From: an uncultured Treponema sp. | Lineage (GTDB): Bacteria > Spirochaetota > Spirochaetia > Treponematales > Treponemataceae | DNA length: 64,000 nt | Reading direction: 5' to 3' | Assembly (NCBI RefSeq): GCF_946187725.1 | Contig: NZ_CAMHSK010000005.1 | Span: 62,001-126,000 of the forward strand | Shown here: positions 1-9,110 of the stretch, piece by piece | Numbering within the stretch: position 1 is the stretch's first letter | Layout: every line of letters begins with the position of its first letter | The notes under the pieces: model-generated | What the model saw: only the letters and a program-made list of their open reading frames with translations | What the model was told of the DNA's origin: nothing | Database searches by the model: none | Program-made: the position numbers and the translations under genes

Positions 1-243
1 GCAGCGGCCTGTGAAAAAGCAGGAAGTTTCGATGTCGAAGCAGTTCGTGTCGCATCAAAAGGACTCAGCTTTACCGCTCCAGAAGGTGTCGTCACTATAG
101 ACGGCGGAAACCAGCATCTTTATAAGCAAGTCCGAATCGGCAAAATCAACGATAAAGGCTTGATTGATGAAGTTTGGGCAACCCCATCTGCAATCAAACC
201 TGATCCATATTTGAGTACCTATCCATGGGCCAGAGGATTGTAA
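1..243 (+). CDS. urtA: Urea ABC transporter substrate-binding protein, C-terminal end (partial)
   Basis: The window opens inside an open frame that ends at TAA 241-243. The 80 residues visible contain FDVEAVRVASKG, APEGVVTIDGGNQHLYK, VRIGKI and, at the end, KPDPYLSTYPWARGL. This is the usual C-terminus of UrtA, the periplasmic urea-binding protein of the UrtABCDE importer. The family normally has about 400 residues, so roughly four fifths of the gene lies to the left of the window. No other urt gene follows; the next gene is rarA, 8 bases downstream. The permease and ATPase genes must be elsewhere or upstream. Confidence 0.8.
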   Translation, partial: AAACEKAGSFDVEAVRVASKGLSFTAPEGVVTIDGGNQHLYKQVRIGKINDKGLIDEVWATPSAIKPDPYLSTYPWARGL

Positions 244-251
244 TTTAATTA

Positions 252-2711
252 ATGGCAGACCTTTTCGATTCTAGTAAACCAAAGCATGAACCTCTTGCAG
301 CACGAATGCGTCCCCGAAATCTTGATGAGTATATCGGACAGGATCATATCGTTGGAAAGGGGCGGCTTTTACGGCGGGCAATTGCAGCAGATCAGCTTTC
401 TTCTGTTATTTTTTACGGCCCGCCTGGAACTGGAAAAACAACCCTTGCCAGAGTCATCGCAAATCACACAAAATCAAATTTCATTACGCTTAATGCCGTT
501 CTCACAGGTGTTGCGGATATTCGTGCAGCCATCAAGACTGCCGATGATTTTTACAAGCTCTATAACCGAAGAACAATTCTTTTTGTCGATGAAGTTCACC
601 GATGGAACAAGGCCCAGCAGGACGCGCTTTTGCCATGGGTTGAAAACGGCACGATTATTCTGATTGGAGCCACCACAGAAAATCCATTTTTTGAAGTAAA
701 CAAAGCACTTGTAAGCCGAAGCCGAGTTTTCCAGCTCAAGGCTCTCACAAAAGAAGATTTGACAAAAGCGGCTCACATGGCACTTTCTGATGTGGAACGC
801 GGGTACGGTCACTGGAAGGTTGAATTTGAAAAAGGTGCTTTGGAACATCTTGTTGATACAGCCAACGGAGATGCCCGAAGTTTGCTCAATGCGCTGGAAC
901 TTGCCGTCGAAACCACTCCCGAAAAATGGAACCCCGAAGCAAGAATCCCGGAGCCTGCCTGGGGAAGCACGATTTACATTTCAAAAGAAACTGCCGAAGA
1001 GTCGATTCAGAAAAAGGTCGTGCTTTATGACCGCGACGGCGACTATCACTACGATATAATTTCAGCTTTCATAAAATCTTTGCGCGGGCGCGACCCGGAT
1101 GCGGCAATGTACTGGCTTGCCCGCATGATTCGAGCCGGGGAAGATCCGCATTTTATTTTCCGACGCATGTTGATTTCTGCCTGCGAGGACACAGGTTTGG
1201 CTGACCCTTACGCGCTCGGAGTCGTTACAAGTTGTGCTGATGCTTTTGACCGCGTAGGCTTGCCCGAAGGCCGTTATCATCTGGCACACGCCGCCCTTTA
1301 TCTTGCGACTGCCCCAAAATCAAATTCAAGCATGGCTTTCTTTGATGCGCTCGCCTCAGTCGAAAAGGAAGATGTCGAAGTTCCCAACCACCTGCGCGAT
1401 TCAAGCCGGGATGCAGAAGGATTCGGACACGGAGACGGCTACCTTTACCCCCACGCTTACCGTGACCACTGGGTCGCTCAGCAATATCTTCCGACAGAAC
1501 TTGTAGGACGCGTTTTCTACACACCGACGACACAGGGCTACGAAGCAAAAATCCGTGACGATGTACTGAGCCGAAGAGAAATGCAAATTTCTTCTATATT
1601 AGAGCACATTGAGCCGGAAAAGCCGGACACAGGTGCTAGCTGCGGAATGCATCCGCTTCCGCATTTTTCTGAGGATTACCAAAATCCGATTGGCGAATGG
1701 TGGATTAACAAAAATTTCAATCAGAACAATACGATCAAATCCGAAAATCTCACTTTTACGCCAAAAGATGAACGAAAAGAAAACGCTCTCGACCGTGCCG
1801 ACAAATCATGGAGAAGCCGCATAGATTCTAACCGTGCGGAAGTGCTGCTTTCAATCCGGGATGCTATGACGAATCTTGCCCAGCTCACACGACATACGCG
1901 CTCTCTTGTCTGGAACGCGGATGACGGACTTCTTTTGTGGGATGTCAGCAGAAAAACGCCTGAAGGAATTACATGCGGAATCTGCCGAAGCGAAAAAGGT
2001 CGTGAAATCATGGAGCAATACGGCCGCACTTTGGATGACCTTGACCGACCGATTCTAACAGTGCGCCCGCAAACCAGCGAAAACTATCTTTCAAGCGAGA
2101 ATTTCAAGGCAATACTAGAAGATTTTTCCAAAAAAGACATAATCTTCGACCGGATTTTCTTCCGGGACCCGTTCACAAGTCAGGATTCGGCGGATGTTTT
2201 GGCGTATGCGCTGAATGATTGCAGCACTCTTCTTTCAAACGACATTTCCGTAATAATTTCACAACGAATTCCGTCTCATGGGCAGAGAATCAGTGAACTT
2301 GTGCGAAATCAAGTTCTCTCAGGAAAAACCGATGATTTGCCCCAAAAATTCGAATATATATTGAAGAAAATGGAGCTTGCTGAAAACGAATTCTTCGGAG
2401 ATGCAGAAAATCCTCTCTTCAACTGGAACGCGCAGTCAATTTCCGATTGTTTCAAGAAGTATGGTTTTGAAGTAAAATCAGCATCAAAAATCGTAACCGA
2501 AAAACGCAGAATCACAGAAAGCGAAATCAACAAATGGTTCGATTCAAAGAATTCTGCCTACGGAATAGCACTTTCTGCTGCGGTCGGCAATGAAGACATC
2601 GAAAAAATCAAAAACCTTCTCGTCACCGCCGCCCAAAAAACGCTTTTCAACTGGAATACGGAAATAGAATTCTTGAAAGTGGAAAGTGGCAAACGGGAAA
2701 CGGAAAGTTGA
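252..2711 (+). CDS. rarA: RarA/MgsA-type AAA+ ATPase fused to a methyltransferase-like C-terminal domain
   Basis: RarA (MgsA) is a clamp-loader-like AAA+ ATPase that acts at stalled replication forks. Visible motifs are Walker A GPPGTGKT (residues 56-63), Walker B ILFVDEVH (109-116), sensor GATTEN (139-144) and an SRSR arginine finger (155-158), followed by the helical and tetramerisation regions to about residue 430. The protein has 819 residues against about 430 for ordinary RarA. The extra half has LVWNADDGLLLWDVSRKTPEG, which reads like a SAM-binding motif I, and FDRIFFRDPF. The same architecture is known as the RarA/unknown-domain fusion of cyanobacteria. The start at 252 is only 8 bases after urtA and has no strong ribosome site. 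The last codons run into a purine-rich GAAAGTGGAAA-like repeat, so the C-terminal tail may be recent. Confidence 0.85.
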   Translation: MADLFDSSKPKHEPLAARMRPRNLDEYIGQDHIVGKGRLLRRAIAADQLSSVIFYGPPGTGKTTLARVIANHTKSNFITLNAVLTGVADIRAAIKTADDFYKLYNRRTILFVDEVHRWNKAQQDALLPWVENGTIILIGATTENPFFEVNKALVSRSRVFQLKALTKEDLTKAAHMALSDVERGYGHWKVEFEKGALEHLVDTANGDARSLLNALELAVETTPEKWNPEARIPEPAWGSTIYISKETAEESIQKKVVLYDRDGDYHYDIISAFIKSLRGRDPDAAMYWLARMIRAGEDPHFIFRRMLISACEDTGLADPYALGVVTSCADAFDRVGLPEGRYHLAHAALYLATAPKSNSSMAFFDALASVEKEDVEVPNHLRDSSRDAEGFGHGDGYLYPHAYRDHWVAQQYLPTELVGRVFYTPTTQGYEAKIRDDVLSRREMQISSILEHIEPEKPDTGASCGMHPLPHFSEDYQNPIGEWWINKNFNQNNTIKSENLTFTPKDERKENALDRADKSWRSRIDSNRAEVLLSIRDAMTNLAQLTRHTRSLVWNADDGLLLWDVSRKTPEGITCGICRSEKGREIMEQYGRTLDDLDRPILTVRPQTSENYLSSENFKAILEDFSKKDIIFDRIFFRDPFTSQDSADVLAYALNDCSTLLSNDISVIISQRIPSHGQRISELVRNQVLSGKTDDLPQKFEYILKKMELAENEFFGDAENPLFNWNAQSISDCFKKYGFEVKSASKIVTEKRRITESEINKWFDSKNSAYGIALSAAVGNEDIEKIKNLLVTAAQKTLFNWNTEIEFLKVESGKRETES

Positions 2712-2735
2712 AAGTGGAAAACGCAATTTTCTATG

Positions 2736-2764
2736 TTTCATTATCAGATTTTCTGTGATATAAT
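2736..2764 (+). promoter_or_regulatory. Sigma70-type promoter of adk
   Basis: TTTCAT at 2736-2741 and a perfect TATAAT at 2759-2764 are 17 bases apart, 33 bases before the adk start codon. This leaves room for a short leader that carries the AAGGAG ribosome site. Confidence 0.6.
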
Positions 2765-2797
2765 GTGCAAAATATTTTTAAAGGAGATTTTACTCAC

Positions 2798-3430
2798 ATG
2801 AATTTTATTTTCTTGGGACCACCGGGAGCCGGTAAAGGTACACTTGCTAAAGAAGTTGCAGCTGCTTATGCAATTCCGCACATCTCAACTGGAGACATTT
2901 TCCGAGAGAACATCAAAAACGGCACAGAACTTGGCAAAAAGGCAAAGGCAATTATTGATGCCGGTGGACTTGTAAGTGATGAAATCACAATCGGCCTTGT
3001 AAAAGACCGTCTTTCAAAAGATGATACCAAAAACGGTTACATTCTCGATGGTTTCCCACGCACAATCCCACAGGCAGAAGCATTGGCAACATTCGCAAAA
3101 ATCGATGCAGCAGTTAATTTTGATATTGAGGACAATGCCGTAGTTGAACGCCTCGGCGGACGAATCTGCTGCAAAGACTGCGGTCAGATGTACCATGTCG
3201 TAAACAACAAGCCAAAAACTGAAGGCAAATGCGACAAATGCGGTGGCGAGCTTTACACCCGCGATGACGACAAACCTGAATCAATCAAACATCGTCTTGA
3301 AGTTTACCGCGAGTCAACAGCTCCGCTCATCGATTTCTACAAAGGAAAAGGAAATCTCGTTGATATCGATGCAAAAGGCAGCCCAGACAAAGTTCTTGCA
3401 GAATTCAAATCAAAATTCCCGAAAGCATAA
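2798..3430 (+). CDS. adk: Adenylate kinase
   Basis: Adenylate kinase converts ATP plus AMP to two ADP in the cytoplasm. The 210-residue protein begins MNFIFLGPPGAGKGT, the P-loop, followed by the AMP-binding HISTGDIFRENI and the DGFPRT motif. The LID domain carries four cysteines (CCKDCGQMYH and CDKCGGE), a zinc-binding long-form LID. The open frame extends upstream to 2765, but the ATG at 2798 has AAGGAG 11 bases before it and gives the normal N-terminus. A promoter lies just upstream and a hairpin terminator follows, so adk is probably transcribed alone. Confidence 0.95.
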   Translation: MNFIFLGPPGAGKGTLAKEVAAAYAIPHISTGDIFRENIKNGTELGKKAKAIIDAGGLVSDEITIGLVKDRLSKDDTKNGYILDGFPRTIPQAEALATFAKIDAAVNFDIEDNAVVERLGGRICCKDCGQMYHVVNNKPKTEGKCDKCGGELYTRDDDKPESIKHRLEVYRESTAPLIDFYKGKGNLVDIDAKGSPDKVLAEFKSKFPKA

Positions 3431-3442
3431 ATGGGTTTAGCA

Positions 3443-3500
3443 CACGGTCGGGTATCGACAAAAGCTATACTCGGCCGTGACCTTATCTCCCCCTTTTCTT
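3443..3500 (+). terminator. Rho-independent terminator after adk
   Basis: CACGGTCGGGTAT (3443-3455) pairs with ATACTCGGCCGTG (3467-3479) as a 13-bp stem with two G-U pairs. A pyrimidine-rich run with TTTTCTTCT follows at about 3488-3500. Confidence 0.6.
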
Positions 3501-3519
3501 CTATATATTATTTTTCACT

Positions 3520-3556
3520 TTACATTTCAAAAATTCTCATCGATAATATTTATAAT
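3520..3556 (+). promoter_or_regulatory. Possible promoter(s) of the chemotaxis receptor gene
   Basis: TTACATTT (3520-3527), 11 bases, then ATCGATAA (3539-3546) resembles the flagellar sigma28 pattern TAAAGTTT-N11-GCCGATAA in part. A perfect TATAAT at 3551-3556 offers a sigma70 alternative but has no good -35. Chemotaxis receptors are often sigma28 genes, so the first reading is attractive but unproven. Confidence 0.3.
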
Positions 3557-3584
3557 AGCTTAAAAAATATAGCGAGGTAATCTC

Positions 3585-5699
3585 ATGGCAAAAAAGATTG
3601 AAAACAATAAGTGGGTAAGAGGTAAAAAAGACATCCAAATTGCGACAAAACTTATTGCCCTTATTGGCGGTGTTATCGTTTTAAGTAGCGTTATCATTGC
3701 TGCAGTCAGTTTGACAGTTTTTGATAGAAAACAGGTTTCTGCAACAGAAGAACAACTCATCCATTCTGCAGAAGGCGCCAAGAGCATAATGGACGATTGG
3801 CTTGTTACATTAAGCGGCTATGGTGCAATCACTTCTATCCGCGGTGATGTAATCGGTTCAATGGTAGACAATGATACCGATATTCTTTCTGATATAGTTG
3901 ACCGCTACAGTGACCTTTTGGAACACGATATGGTTGCTTTTGTAGATAACAATGGAAAAATCATCGCAGGAAACGGTGAGCAGGGCTTCTCACCAAAAGC
4001 TGATTTATCAAGCTCTTATGCAGTACAAACATCCCTTACAGGCGTTGCTTCCCACTCTTTTGAAAGCATCGGAAATTGTGCTTATGCCGCCGTTTTCGCT
4101 TATCCACTAAAAGAATATGAAGACAGTGATGAAACTCTCGGCGCTGTAATTTTTGCCTATGATTTAACCACAGATTCTTTCACAAAATTAATTCAAAACT
4201 CTTATTCAGCAGAATGTACAATCTTCTCTGGAGATTTACGCGTAAAATCAACTTTGCCTGGTGTAGAAGGTACAACACTTGCTAATACTGAAATCGTTAA
4301 TATGGTTTTGGAAAACGGTGAAACTTATCGTGGAGAAAATAAAATAAAAGGAAAGAATTATTTCTCAGTTTACGCTCCACTCACAAATGATGACGGCCAT
4401 ATCACAGGTATGCTTTTCATCGCTAAATCTCTTGAAGAAATTGAAGCAATCCGAGTTACAACAATCAAAATCGTAATTCCTATCGCGATTGCAATTGCGG
4501 CAATTCTTATGTTCCTCAGCTATCTCTTTGTTCGATGGCTCATGTGGCGAATTTCAAATGTTTCACGACAGCTTGAAGAAATGGCTACTGGTGAAGCTGA
4601 TTTGACCAAACGAGTCACTCTCCGCGTAATTGATGAAGTCGGTATGCTTGTCATTAATTTCAATAAATTCTGCGACAAGTTGCAGCAGATTATCGGTGAA
4701 ACAAAACGCTCAAAAGACGAGCTCAGCGTTTCTGGCGAAAGCATGAGTGCAAGCACACAGGATACAGCAAGTGCAATCACTCAGATTATCGCAAACATCG
4801 ACAGCATTTCGCATCAAATCAACACTCAGACTTCAAGCGTACAGCAGACAGCTGGTGCAGTTGACGAAATTTCTTCAAATATCGAATCACTTAACCGCAT
4901 GATTGAAAATCAGTCTTCAGGTGTAAGCCAGGCAAGTGCAGCTGTCGAAGAGATGATTGGAAATATTTCTTCCGTAAATAATTCCGTCGAAAAAATGGCA
5001 TCTTCTTTCAAAGAACTTGAAGAAAATGCAAACACTGGATTCAAAATGCAGAACGATGTCAACGAACGAATTCAGCAGATTGAAACACAGAGCGAAATGC
5101 TTCAGGACGCTAACACGGCAATTTCTAGTATTGCAGAGCAAACAAACCTTCTCGCTATGAACGCAGCAATCGAAGCGGCTCATGCCGGTGAAGCAGGTAA
5201 GGGATTTGCGGTTGTTGCAGATGAAATCCGTAAACTTTCAGAAACTTCATCTGCACAGTCAAAAACAATTGGCGAGCAGCTTACAAAAATCAAATCTCAG
5301 ATTGGTGAAGTTGTTTCGGCTTCAAACGAATCAAGCCGCTCATTCGGTGTTGTTTCTCAGAAAATCCAGGAGACAGACCAGCTCGTTATGCAGATTCGGG
5401 CAGCAATGGACGAACAGAATCAAGGTTCACAGCAAATCACTGACGCGCTCAAAACAATGAATGACAGCACTCAGGAAGTCCGGGCCGCATCAATCGAAAT
5501 GGCAAACGGCAACAAAATGATTCTTGAAGAAGTTCAGCATTTGCAGTCGGCCACTCTTGAAATGAAGGGCAGCATGGATGAAATGTCACAGGGTGCAAGG
5601 AAAATCAACGAAACTGGTTCTGCACTCGCAGATATTTCTGGTCAGGTTCAAGATGCAATCGGAAAGATTGGTTCTCAAATCGACCTGTTCAAAGTCTAA
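3585..5699 (+). CDS. Methyl-accepting chemotaxis protein
   Basis: This transmembrane chemoreceptor signals to CheA/CheW. In order, it has a first membrane segment at about residues 22-45, a periplasmic Cache-like sensor region (about 50-290), a second membrane segment (about 294-318), a HAMP linker, and a long coiled-coil signalling domain. The conserved hairpin tip IAEQTNLLAMNAAIEAAHAGE is near residue 516-536. Length 704 is normal. The start ATG at 3585 is preceded by GCGAGGTAATCTC, a modest ribosome site. The ligand cannot be told from sequence. The gene is monocistronic: a terminator precedes it and another follows at 5718. No cheR or cheB lies nearby. Confidence 0.93.
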   Translation: MAKKIENNKWVRGKKDIQIATKLIALIGGVIVLSSVIIAAVSLTVFDRKQVSATEEQLIHSAEGAKSIMDDWLVTLSGYGAITSIRGDVIGSMVDNDTDILSDIVDRYSDLLEHDMVAFVDNNGKIIAGNGEQGFSPKADLSSSYAVQTSLTGVASHSFESIGNCAYAAVFAYPLKEYEDSDETLGAVIFAYDLTTDSFTKLIQNSYSAECTIFSGDLRVKSTLPGVEGTTLANTEIVNMVLENGETYRGENKIKGKNYFSVYAPLTNDDGHITGMLFIAKSLEEIEAIRVTTIKIVIPIAIAIAAILMFLSYLFVRWLMWRISNVSRQLEEMATGEADLTKRVTLRVIDEVGMLVINFNKFCDKLQQIIGETKRSKDELSVSGESMSASTQDTASAITQIIANIDSISHQINTQTSSVQQTAGAVDEISSNIESLNRMIENQSSGVSQASAAVEEMIGNISSVNNSVEKMASSFKELEENANTGFKMQNDVNERIQQIETQSEMLQDANTAISSIAEQTNLLAMNAAIEAAHAGEAGKGFAVVADEIRKLSETSSAQSKTIGEQLTKIKSQIGEVVSASNESSRSFGVVSQKIQETDQLVMQIRAAMDEQNQGSQQITDALKTMNDSTQEVRAASIEMANGNKMILEEVQHLQSATLEMKGSMDEMSQGARKINETGSALADISGQVQDAIGKIGSQIDLFKV

Positions 5700-5717
5700 A
5701 TCATAATTGTAATTAAG

Positions 5718-5749
5718 CCGCATTTCCAATGTGAAGTGCGGTTTTTTTT
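5718..5749 (+). terminator. Rho-independent terminator after the chemoreceptor gene
   Basis: CCGCATTTC pairs with GAAGTGCGG (one G-U) around a six-base loop. Eight Ts follow directly. Confidence 0.85.
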
Positions 5750-5779
5750 ACAATTATCCAATGATTTATTCTGACACTT

Positions 5780-5808
5780 TTGACAAAAATGTCATTTTAG
5801 TGTAGACT
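5780..5808 (+). promoter_or_regulatory. Promoter that predicts a leaderless mRNA (rlmL-like gene)
   Basis: A perfect TTGACA (5780-5785) and TAGACT (5803-5808) are exactly 17 bases apart. Only six bases separate the -10 from the ATG at 5815, and no ribosome site is present, so transcription should start on or beside the start codon. Confidence 0.65.
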
Positions 5809-5814
5809 GTCAGA

Positions 5815-7050
5815 ATGAATAATCTCGTTGCTTTATGTGCCGTGGGTGCAGAAAAAACTCTTGGAAATGAAATTAAATTATTGGGCTATAAACTGAATGG
5901 AAATGCCCCTGGCCGTGTATTTTTTATTGGTGATAATGACGCACTTTTCCGTGCAAATCTCTGTCTCCGTACTGCTGACCGTGTATATCTTGAACTTGCA
6001 CGCTATCACGCAGAAGATTTTGATCAGCTTTTTGACGGCGTTTATTCGGTTGCCTGGCAGGATTTCCTCAAAAAAGACTCAAAAGTCACCGTTGACAAAG
6101 TTCGAACTTACAAATCAACTTTAAATTCAGAACATGCTATTCAGGGCATTGTTCAGAAAGCAATTTATAAAAAACTCGGTGATGTATGGCATATGTCCAC
6201 TCTTCCAGAAAGCGGTGAAGAGACTGATATTCGTGTTTTTATCACTGAAGATGAAGCTCAAGTTTGTCTGGATTTGAGCGGTCTGCCTCTTCATAAACGA
6301 GGTTACCGTACAGACGGCGGCGTTGCTCCCCTTCGTGAAACAACAGCTTCCGTTATGCTTCAGCTTATGCTCTGGAGACGAAAAACTCCTCTCCATGACC
6401 CTTTCTGCGGTTCAGGAACACTGCCAATCGAAGCGTGCCTTTATGCACACAATGTTGCACCTGGATTCGGCCGCCGTTTTGCTATCGAGAATCTTCCAAT
6501 TTTCAATGCAAACCGTGCGCATGAAATCAAATGTGCCGAAGCTGAAAAAATCCGAACAGATGTCGAATGTCGAATTACAGGCACAGATATTGATCCATCT
6601 GCAATTCAAAGAGCAAGACTGAATGCAGAACATGCCTGTGTCATGGCAGGTCGTGCCCTCCAGATGCTCGGTTCTGATGCACGAATTGAACGCCCTGATT
6701 TTGATGTTTCTGATTTTAAAGATTTACATGCTCCTTATGAAAATGGCTTGATTATCTGCAATCCTCCTTACGGCGAACGACTTGGTGAAGAAGAGCAGGC
6801 AAAAGAACTCTATAAAGAAATGTCATCTCTCTTTACTGACTTCCCAAAATGGGAAATTGGCGTAATCACATCAAACAAACGATTCCAGGAATGCATCGGC
6901 CACTACGCAAGTACCCTCAAAGACCTCAAGGCCGGCAATCTTGATACCACCTTCTATATCTACAATGGCACAGAAAAAGCAAAAAATCATTCTGAAAACC
7001 ATCGTAAACCGTCTCGAAACAAATTTAATTCAAATCGAGGCTGGAAGTAA
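5815..7050 (+). CDS. THUMP-domain class I SAM-dependent RNA methyltransferase (RlmL/YpsC-like)
   Basis: The protein probably methylates guanine N2 in 23S rRNA, as RlmL and YpsC do. The N-terminal 160 residues are ferredoxin-like plus THUMP. The catalytic half has HDPFCGSGTLPIEA (SAM-binding motif I), TGTDIDPSAIQRARLNA and the NPPYGERLG catalytic motif. Length 411 fits the YpsC-type single-domain enzyme rather than the RlmKL fusion of gamma-proteobacteria. A basic tail (KPSRNKFNSNRGWK) could bind RNA. The stop codon overlaps the start of the downstream TetR gene by one base, so the two are co-transcribed and translationally coupled. Confidence 0.88.
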   Translation: MNNLVALCAVGAEKTLGNEIKLLGYKLNGNAPGRVFFIGDNDALFRANLCLRTADRVYLELARYHAEDFDQLFDGVYSVAWQDFLKKDSKVTVDKVRTYKSTLNSEHAIQGIVQKAIYKKLGDVWHMSTLPESGEETDIRVFITEDEAQVCLDLSGLPLHKRGYRTDGGVAPLRETTASVMLQLMLWRRKTPLHDPFCGSGTLPIEACLYAHNVAPGFGRRFAIENLPIFNANRAHEIKCAEAEKIRTDVECRITGTDIDPSAIQRARLNAEHACVMAGRALQMLGSDARIERPDFDVSDFKDLHAPYENGLIICNPPYGERLGEEEQAKELYKEMSSLFTDFPKWEIGVITSNKRFQECIGHYASTLKDLKAGNLDTTFYIYNGTEKAKNHSENHRKPSRNKFNSNRGWK

Positions 7051-7646
7051 TGGCAATCGTCGTCGAACATGATAAACGCAAGCATGAAATTCTCGAAAAA
7101 TCTCTCGAACTGTTCACTCGTGAAGGTTACGATGATGTGACTTTTCAGAAAATCGCTGATGCCTGCGGAATCACAAGAACAACACTTTACATATACTTCA
7201 AAAACAAGAAGGAAATTTTCACCTGGAGCATCAAACAGATGACAGGTGAACTTGAAGAAAAACTCATGGAAATTCTCGCCGATAAAACTTTATCTGCAGA
7301 AGAATGCCTGAGAAGAATCATGTATTGGGTAATCGACACTTGCGAACAAAACCGACCGCTTTTCAATGTTCTTTTGATTTATCTTATTAATTTGCAAAAA
7401 ACAGGGGCAAGTGCAGAAGAACGCGTAAATCGGCGTGTAATCCGAATCAAACATCTTCTCAGCATGATTATAATTGAAGGACAGAAACGCGGAGAATTTC
7501 AGAAAATTCCTGTGAAAAGCATAAATAATATGCTTTACTCACTCGTTGAATCTTCAATTTTTGAAATCGCCGTTCTTAATAAAAAAGATGTCTCAGATGT
7601 AAAAGCAAGCATTGATTTGGTAATTAGAGGAATTGTTAAAAACTAA
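7050..7646 (+). CDS. TetR/AcrR-family transcriptional regulator
   Basis: The N-terminus has the TetR helix-turn-helix: ILEKSLELFTREGYDDVTFQKIADACGITRTTLYIYFKNK (residues about 14-53; key positions are the G-Y turn, IADACGI and LYIYFKNK). The remaining 140 residues form the helical ligand-binding domain, whose ligand cannot be guessed. The start overlaps the stop of the methyltransferase gene (TAATG). A MATE exporter gene converges 10 bases downstream and is a plausible target, as TetR proteins often control exporters, but nothing in the DNA proves it. Confidence 0.88.
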   Translation: MAIVVEHDKRKHEILEKSLELFTREGYDDVTFQKIADACGITRTTLYIYFKNKKEIFTWSIKQMTGELEEKLMEILADKTLSAEECLRRIMYWVIDTCEQNRPLFNVLLIYLINLQKTGASAEERVNRRVIRIKHLLSMIIIEGQKRGEFQKIPVKSINNMLYSLVESSIFEIAVLNKKDVSDVKASIDLVIRGIVKN

Positions 7647-7656
7647 CGATAGATAG

Positions 7657-9030
7657 TTAAATTACTTTCTTATCAAGCCAACGATTTCTATGGAATCTAA
7701 TTCCAAAACACAATCCTCTGAAAATCCAGTCAATGTACATTCCAAACCAGATTCCATACAATGCAATCGCTGTATTTTCCGGGAACTTATAGAGGAGATA
7801 TTTTGAAATAAGGAAGCTGAAAAGTACCCGGAAAAGCCACATACTGATATTGCTGACTATCATCGTAAACTTTGCATCTCCAGAAGCACGAAGAATATTT
7901 GGCATTGTGAATGACATCGGCCAGAAGAAGATATTCGCTATCATACATGTCCGAATAACTCTTGTTGCAAGGATTCTTGCCTCATCCGAAAGATTAAAAG
8001 CCCGTACTAAAATCGGGGCAAGAAGGAAAATTGCCATTGCAACTGTAAACATTCCTAGATATGCCTCTTTCATCATTTTTCTTCCATAAGACTTTGCCTG
8101 CTGCTTTTCTCCCGCACCAATACATTGTCCTATTACGGTAACACTTGCCAAACCGATTGCCTGGGCTGGAATGTTTGAGAAACTTGCTATTGTATTTGTG
8201 ATTGCATTAGCTGCAATTGCAGCTAGTCCAAAGCCTGACATGAATGAATAGACAAGAATCTTTCCAATATGGAAAACTGAATTTTCGATTCCACTTGGAA
8301 TTGCAACTTTCAAGATTTTACGAATCATCTCACAGCTAATTTCGATTTTCCAAAGTTTTTCAAAATAAATTTGACCACTATTTTTAGCCGAAGGTCTTGC
8401 AAGAAGATAAATCATCACAAAAGCCGCTATTACGCGACTCGCCAAAGTTGCAATTCCAGCTCCAGCAACACCGATTTTTGCACCATAAATCAAAAGAGCA
8501 TTACCAGCAATATTGGTGAAATTCATCACAAGGCTCACCTTTAGCGAAACCTTACTGTTTCCCATTGAGCGATAAAGAGCCGCACAAGAATTGTAAATTG
8601 CAAGAAATGGAAATGAAAGCAAAACCCATACAAAATATACAAGTGCATTTTGCATAACTGCCTCTCCGGCACCACCGTAAATCATGCTTAAAATAATACG
8701 GCGCAGCGGAAGACAAAAAGCGATAATTATAACAGCGACAAAAGTGGAAATATTAAGAAGCTGACGGGCGGCAGAACGGGCTTTTTCATCTGATTTGTGT
8801 CCGAGATACTGACTTGAAACTACAGCGCCTCCAGTTGCGAAAGCCGCAAAAAGTTGTATAAAAAGCTGAGTAAGTTGATCAATAAGAGATACTCCAGAAA
8901 CTCCAGCTTCCCCTACAGAAGAAACCATAACAGTGTCACAAGCACCAATAGTCATCGCAAGAAACTGCTCCATAACTAGAGGAAGAATGAGACGGCGTAA
9001 ATCTTTTTTGGTGAATAATTTTTCTGGCAT
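7657..9030 (-). CDS. MATE-family multidrug/sodium efflux transporter
   Basis: A 457-residue protein with about 12 hydrophobic segments in two homologous halves. Family signatures are LPLVMEQFLAMTIGACDTVMVSSVG at the start of the first bundle, GGAVVSSQYLGH, and the matching second-half motif AQAIGLASVTVIGQCIGAGE. MATE proteins export cationic drugs by proton or sodium antiport. The open frame extends to 9081, but its first 17 codons lie in a GC-rich hairpin-containing repeat; the ATG at 9030 gives a normal start (MPEKLFTKKDLRRLILP). No clear ribosome site is visible for either start. Confidence 0.88.
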   Translation of the reverse strand: MPEKLFTKKDLRRLILPLVMEQFLAMTIGACDTVMVSSVGEAGVSGVSLIDQLTQLFIQLFAAFATGGAVVSSQYLGHKSDEKARSAARQLLNISTFVAVIIIAFCLPLRRIILSMIYGGAGEAVMQNALVYFVWVLLSFPFLAIYNSCAALYRSMGNSKVSLKVSLVMNFTNIAGNALLIYGAKIGVAGAGIATLASRVIAAFVMIYLLARPSAKNSGQIYFEKLWKIEISCEMIRKILKVAIPSGIENSVFHIGKILVYSFMSGFGLAAIAANAITNTIASFSNIPAQAIGLASVTVIGQCIGAGEKQQAKSYGRKMMKEAYLGMFTVAMAIFLLAPILVRAFNLSDEARILATRVIRTCMIANIFFWPMSFTMPNILRASGDAKFTMIVSNISMWLFRVLFSFLISKYLLYKFPENTAIALYGIWFGMYIDWIFRGLCFGIRFHRNRWLDKKVI

Positions 9031-9032
9031 AA

Positions 9033-9110
9033 AAATGGGGCGTTGCGGGCTCTCCCGCAGATGGGGGTGACGGGGCAACAAAGTGCCCCGCAGAGGGAAG
9101 GCTTTCCCCC
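9033..9110 (-). repeat. GC-rich hairpin cluster between MscS and MATE genes
   Basis: This 78-base stretch is much richer in G and C than its surroundings and holds three short inverted repeats: TGCGGG/CCCGCA, GGGGC/GCCCC and GGGGAAAG/CTTCCC (approximate). Read on the minus strand it ends in an AACGCCCCAT motif like that of the repeats at 19151 and 23571. It may be a distant member of that family. Confidence 0.4.
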
